From contig NZ_JQCR01000002.1 of NCBI RefSeq assembly GCF_000757885.1, positions 620,001-684,000 of the forward strand: a stretch of 64,000 nucleotides of DNA. Direction: 5' to 3'. The notes beneath the pieces are model-generated. The model was not told where the DNA came from. It saw only the letters and a program-made list of their open reading frames with translations, and ran no database searches. Below are positions 61,347 to 64,000 of the stretch, one piece after another. Numbering within the stretch: position 1 is the first letter of the stretch; the number at the start of each line of letters is the position of its first letter. The DNA comes from Paenibacillus wynnii (GTDB lineage Bacteria; Bacillota; Bacilli; Paenibacillales; Paenibacillaceae). The position numbers and the translations under genes are program-made.

Positions 61347-62429
61347 TTACGCTTTACGGATAGCTGCAGCAATTAAATTACCCATTTCTGTCGTACTAAT
61401 CGCTTTACTCTTATCTACGGCAATGTCGCTTGTGCGGTGTCCTGCATCGAGAACCTCAGCTACAGCTGCTTCAATCGCTGCTGCCGCATCCTCATACCCG
61501 AAGGTCAATCGGAACATTAACGCAAGCGATAGAATGGTTGCAATTGGGTTAGCCAGTCCTTGTCCTGCAATGTCAGGTGCTGAACCGTGTACAGGCTCGT
61601 ACAACCCGTAGCTGCCTTCACCCATTGAAGCAGAAGCAAGCATACCAATAGAACCGGTAAGCATCGCTGCTTCATCACTCAGAATATCACCGAACATATT
61701 CTCAGTGACAATTACGTCAAAGCTGGATGGACGGCGAAGAAGCTGCATGGCGCAATTATCAACCAGTACGTGCTCCAACTCTACATCCGGATATTCCGGA
61801 GCAAGCTTGTTTACTACCTCACGCCACAGACGTGATGTCTCCAATACGTTGGCTTTGTCGACAGAAGCCAGCTTCTTGCGGCGTTTCTGGGCAATCTCGA
61901 AAGCCTGACGTACAATACGTTCGATTTCTACAACATTATATACGCAAGTATCTACGGCTTCTTCGCCGAACTCTCCTTGACGGCGCAGCTTCTCACCGAA
62001 GTAGATACCACCGGTCAGTTCACGCACAACCATAAGGTCCGTACCTTCAAGTACTTCAGGCTTCAAGGTGGAAGCATCCTTCAAGCAATCAAAAACAACA
62101 GCAGGACGAAGGTTAGAGAATAACCCCAACGCTTTACGAATGCCGAGCAGTCCTGTCTCCGGACGAAGTTCCTTCGGATTGTTGTCCCATTGGGGTCCAC
62201 CTACTGCCCCCAGAAGCACTGCATCTGCACTTCGGCAAATTTCCAGCGTATCTTCCGGCAGCGGTGTACCTCTCTGATCAATGGCAATTCCTCCAAAGAG
62301 AGCATGCTCAGTCTCGAACTTGTAACCGAATACCTCTTCGGTCACTTTCAATACTTTTTCAGCTTCAGCTACAACTTCAGGTCCGATGCCGTCGCCGGCG
62401 ATTACTGCGATTTTTTTTACGTTGCTCAT
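61347..62429 (-). CDS. leuB: 3-isopropylmalate dehydrogenase
   Basis: 360 residues from the ATG at 62429 (AGAGGAGTGA upstream). Motifs: [13 protein letters not shown], the substrate loop [12 protein letters not shown] and the metal-binding [20 protein letters not shown]; the NAD site is [11 protein letters not shown]. It oxidises and decarboxylates 3-isopropylmalate in leucine synthesis. It is alone here without leuACD; no T-box leader is visible upstream. Confidence 0.94.
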   Translation of the reverse strand: MSNVKKIAVIAGDGIGPEVVAEAEKVLKVTEEVFGYKFETEHALFGGIAIDQRGTPLPEDTLEICRSADAVLLGAVGGPQWDNNPKELRPETGLLGIRKALGLFSNLRPAVVFDCLKDASTLKPEVLEGTDLMVVRELTGGIYFGEKLRRQGEFGEEAVDTCVYNVVEIERIVRQAFEIAQKRRKKLASVDKANVLETSRLWREVVNKLAPEYPDVELEHVLVDNCAMQLLRRPSSFDVIVTENMFGDILSDEAAMLTGSIGMLASASMGEGSYGLYEPVHGSAPDIAGQGLANPIATILSLALMFRLTFGYEDAAAAIEAAVAEVLDAGHRTSDIAVDKSKAISTTEMGNLIAAAIRKA

Positions 62430-62643
62430 TCCAGTCACTCCTCTAGTGTTCTGCTCTTCCGCAGACATAGTTCTTCTTTATATTGTTGTAACATACTGTA
62501 GGCAAAAGGACAAAGATATAGATACTATTGGATTAATAGGCGGAGCCTATAAGAGGAGGAGTGAAGCTCTTTCATTGTATATTTCTTGGCAAGTCTGTAG
62601 AATTAGGTAATGGTTATAATTCCCAAATCAAGAAAGAAGGTCG

Positions 62644-63708
62644 ATGATTTTGTTGAAAAAGGTTCTGGCTTTACTGTCACTTCTACTGGCAATAGCTTCT
62701 CCCGCATTCGCTGCAGCTCCATCTTTACCCGGTCTTCGTCCGAACGATGCAACGACTATTTCCCTAAACGATGAAACTTCTCTGTTGGTCAATAAAGGAA
62801 ATGCAACTATCACCGCTATTAACCTAAGCACTGAAACCCTCAGTTGGAAGAAGGCTTTTACAACCCTGTATGATGTGAAAATACTTCAGTATCCAACAAA
62901 AATTATTATTCTGACCGAAGAGAAGCAGCATCTAAAAAAACTTACGCTGGATGCTTCGGGTAATCTTTTGACACAAACGGTGTATGTATCTATGAAGACA
63001 GGCATGAATCCCTACTTGGCTTACTGGGTCGCTCCAGATGAGCATAACAACGAGATGATACTTATTCAACAAGACAAGAATACTCAACTATTTAAATCTC
63101 CTTGGAACAAACCTTTTAAACAACTAAAGACAGCAATGGAACCTAATTCGAGCTACGAGAACGTTATTTTGAGAAAGCTAGCCTTTCAGTCTCCCTACCT
63201 CATTGTTGAACAAGACGGAGGGGCCTTTATGCAGGATCAAATCTTTTATCAAGTTTTTGATATTTATTCAGGTAAGAAATACACCATCGCATCCGAGTGG
63301 AATGTCAGTAGCGAATTCTCGATCAGAAAAAATCAACTCATCATTACAACAAGCTATGGAGAATTACGCCCATCCATTGGTCCTAAGAAGGAGCATCAGA
63401 TTTTCGGGGTTTATGACTTGAAGACAGGTAAACCTATCACATTAAAAACGTATACCTTTTCCAATGACTCTGTATTTTTTGCATGGGACTGCACTTTCCA
63501 AAACGACAATACTTTCTTCTTCACAGATCTAATTTCGAGTTCCTGGACTCTCTTCGATTCTAATGGAACTGGATATTTTCCTATGCAAAATAATCCTGTA
63601 GCTACCTTACAGCAATTTATTCACTATTCATCAAAGCTTCATAAAGCCAGCTTTCTAATCTCATCAGATAATGGGAAGTCTTCCTTCTTAATCAATCAAC
63701 AGCTGTAG
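62644..63708 (+). CDS. Secreted protein of unknown function
   Basis: 354 residues. A signal peptide (KKVLALLSLLLAIASPAFAAAP) is clear. ATG at 62644 is close to AAGAAGG; TTG at 62653 is an alternative with better spacing. The mature part looks like repeated beta strands, possibly a propeller (TLSWKKAFTTLYDVKI, FGVYDLKTGKPITLKTYTF), similar in style to PQQ-like or WD-type stress proteins, but no family is recognised. It precedes the aldo/keto reductase gene by 95 bases on the same strand. Confidence 0.65.
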   Translation: MILLKKVLALLSLLLAIASPAFAAAPSLPGLRPNDATTISLNDETSLLVNKGNATITAINLSTETLSWKKAFTTLYDVKILQYPTKIIILTEEKQHLKKLTLDASGNLLTQTVYVSMKTGMNPYLAYWVAPDEHNNEMILIQQDKNTQLFKSPWNKPFKQLKTAMEPNSSYENVILRKLAFQSPYLIVEQDGGAFMQDQIFYQVFDIYSGKKYTIASEWNVSSEFSIRKNQLIITTSYGELRPSIGPKKEHQIFGVYDLKTGKPITLKTYTFSNDSVFFAWDCTFQNDNTFFFTDLISSSWTLFDSNGTGYFPMQNNPVATLQQFIHYSSKLHKASFLISSDNGKSSFLINQQL

Positions 63709-63803
63709 CCGCTCCATTTGCTCTTATTTCTTAAGTTGTTTACAATTAGTAGGCAGTTGTAAGTTATAGGTTATTTCAAATTCATTGAAGGAGTGATTGC
63801 GAA

Positions 63804-64000
63804 GTGCAATACGCAAAGCTTGGTAAATCAGGCATGAAGGTTAGCCGCCTTTGTCTGGGAACGATGAATTTTGGTCCACAAACGGATGAGAAAGAAGCCT
63901 TCCGCATTATGGACGCTGCCCTGGATGCCGGCGTTAACTTTTTTGATACCGCTAATGTCTATGGCTGGGGTGAGAATTCCGGCCTGACGGAAAGTATTAT
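63804..64000 (+). CDS. Aldo/keto reductase, N-terminal part (runs off the window)
   Basis: GTG start at 63804 with AAGGAG at 63788-63793. The first 65 residues show the AKR opening: LGKSGMKVSRLCLGTMNFG, then DAALDAGVNFFDTANVYGWG with the catalytic Asp and Tyr. These enzymes reduce aldehydes or ketones with NADPH. Substrate unknown; the C-terminus is outside the window. Confidence 0.87.
   Translation, partial: MQYAKLGKSGMKVSRLCLGTMNFGPQTDEKEAFRIMDAALDAGVNFFDTANVYGWGENSGLTESI

Noticed and set aside
62430-62643. Possible T-box leader upstream of leuB
   Set aside because: No T-box sequence or specifier-type stem was seen in the region upstream of the start.

Overview
The window looks like chromosomal DNA of a Paenibacillus-type Bacillota. 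Evidence: strong AGGAGG-type ribosome sites, TTG and GTG starts, PspC/PspA, YhaM, FeoA/FeoB, a B. subtilis-like puc gene set, and textbook PerR and Fur boxes. Species cannot be fixed from the sequence alone.

Layout. 1-3114: end of a three-gene cassette (chorismate mutase tail, fused aminodeoxychorismate synthase, prephenate dehydrogenase) that fits p-aminophenylalanine synthesis. It is followed by a divergent Crp/Fnr regulator and EamA exporter that share a perfect palindrome. 5.0-15.2 kb: small lipoproteins and housekeeping genes (YfbR-like HD hydrolase, PspC-PspA, TerD-vWA fusion, DEDDh exonuclease, YhaM) and a secreted protein with three predicted covalent-FMN domains. 15.7-17.3 kb: an IS1182-type element that split an older intergenic repeat. 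17.6-38.3 kb: about 20 kb of co-directional (minus strand) purine-catabolism genes: PucR-type regulator, XdhC and MocA-type maturation factors, BMP-type nucleoside/purine ABC transporter, three-subunit xanthine dehydrogenase, a UraD-UraH fusion, allantoinase, allantoate amidohydrolase, ureidoglycine transaminase and adenine deaminase. A second IS lies between the FAD and Mo subunits of the dehydrogenase, and PucR carries apparent frameshifts in its DNA-binding end. 38.9-43.1 kb: an amidase and a gamma-glutamyltransferase-family protein that may extend purine breakdown to oxalate, then a pair of half-size chromate-transporter proteins. 43.6-45.9 kb: an ABC-F gene preceded by a short leader ORF and a terminator, the layout of antibiotic-inducible attenuation. 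46-64 kb: Nudix, RNA methylase-like, M20 peptidase, tRNA-Gly, MASE3-GGDEF-EAL protein, aldolase-family protein, Fur-box-linked feoAB operon, leucyl aminopeptidase, PAS histidine kinase, PerR-linked peroxiredoxin, leuB, and a truncated aldo/keto reductase at the right edge.

Together the purine genes can take adenine and xanthine to ureidoglycine, glyoxylate and ammonia, but no uricase is visible. PucG would yield oxalurate, and the amidase plus the HpxW-like protein are plausible enzymes for it. Two families of noncoding repeats are scattered between genes: one with an AAGTGTATAAAGTGCAA core, one palindromic with an AAGAAGAAACGGCTT start.
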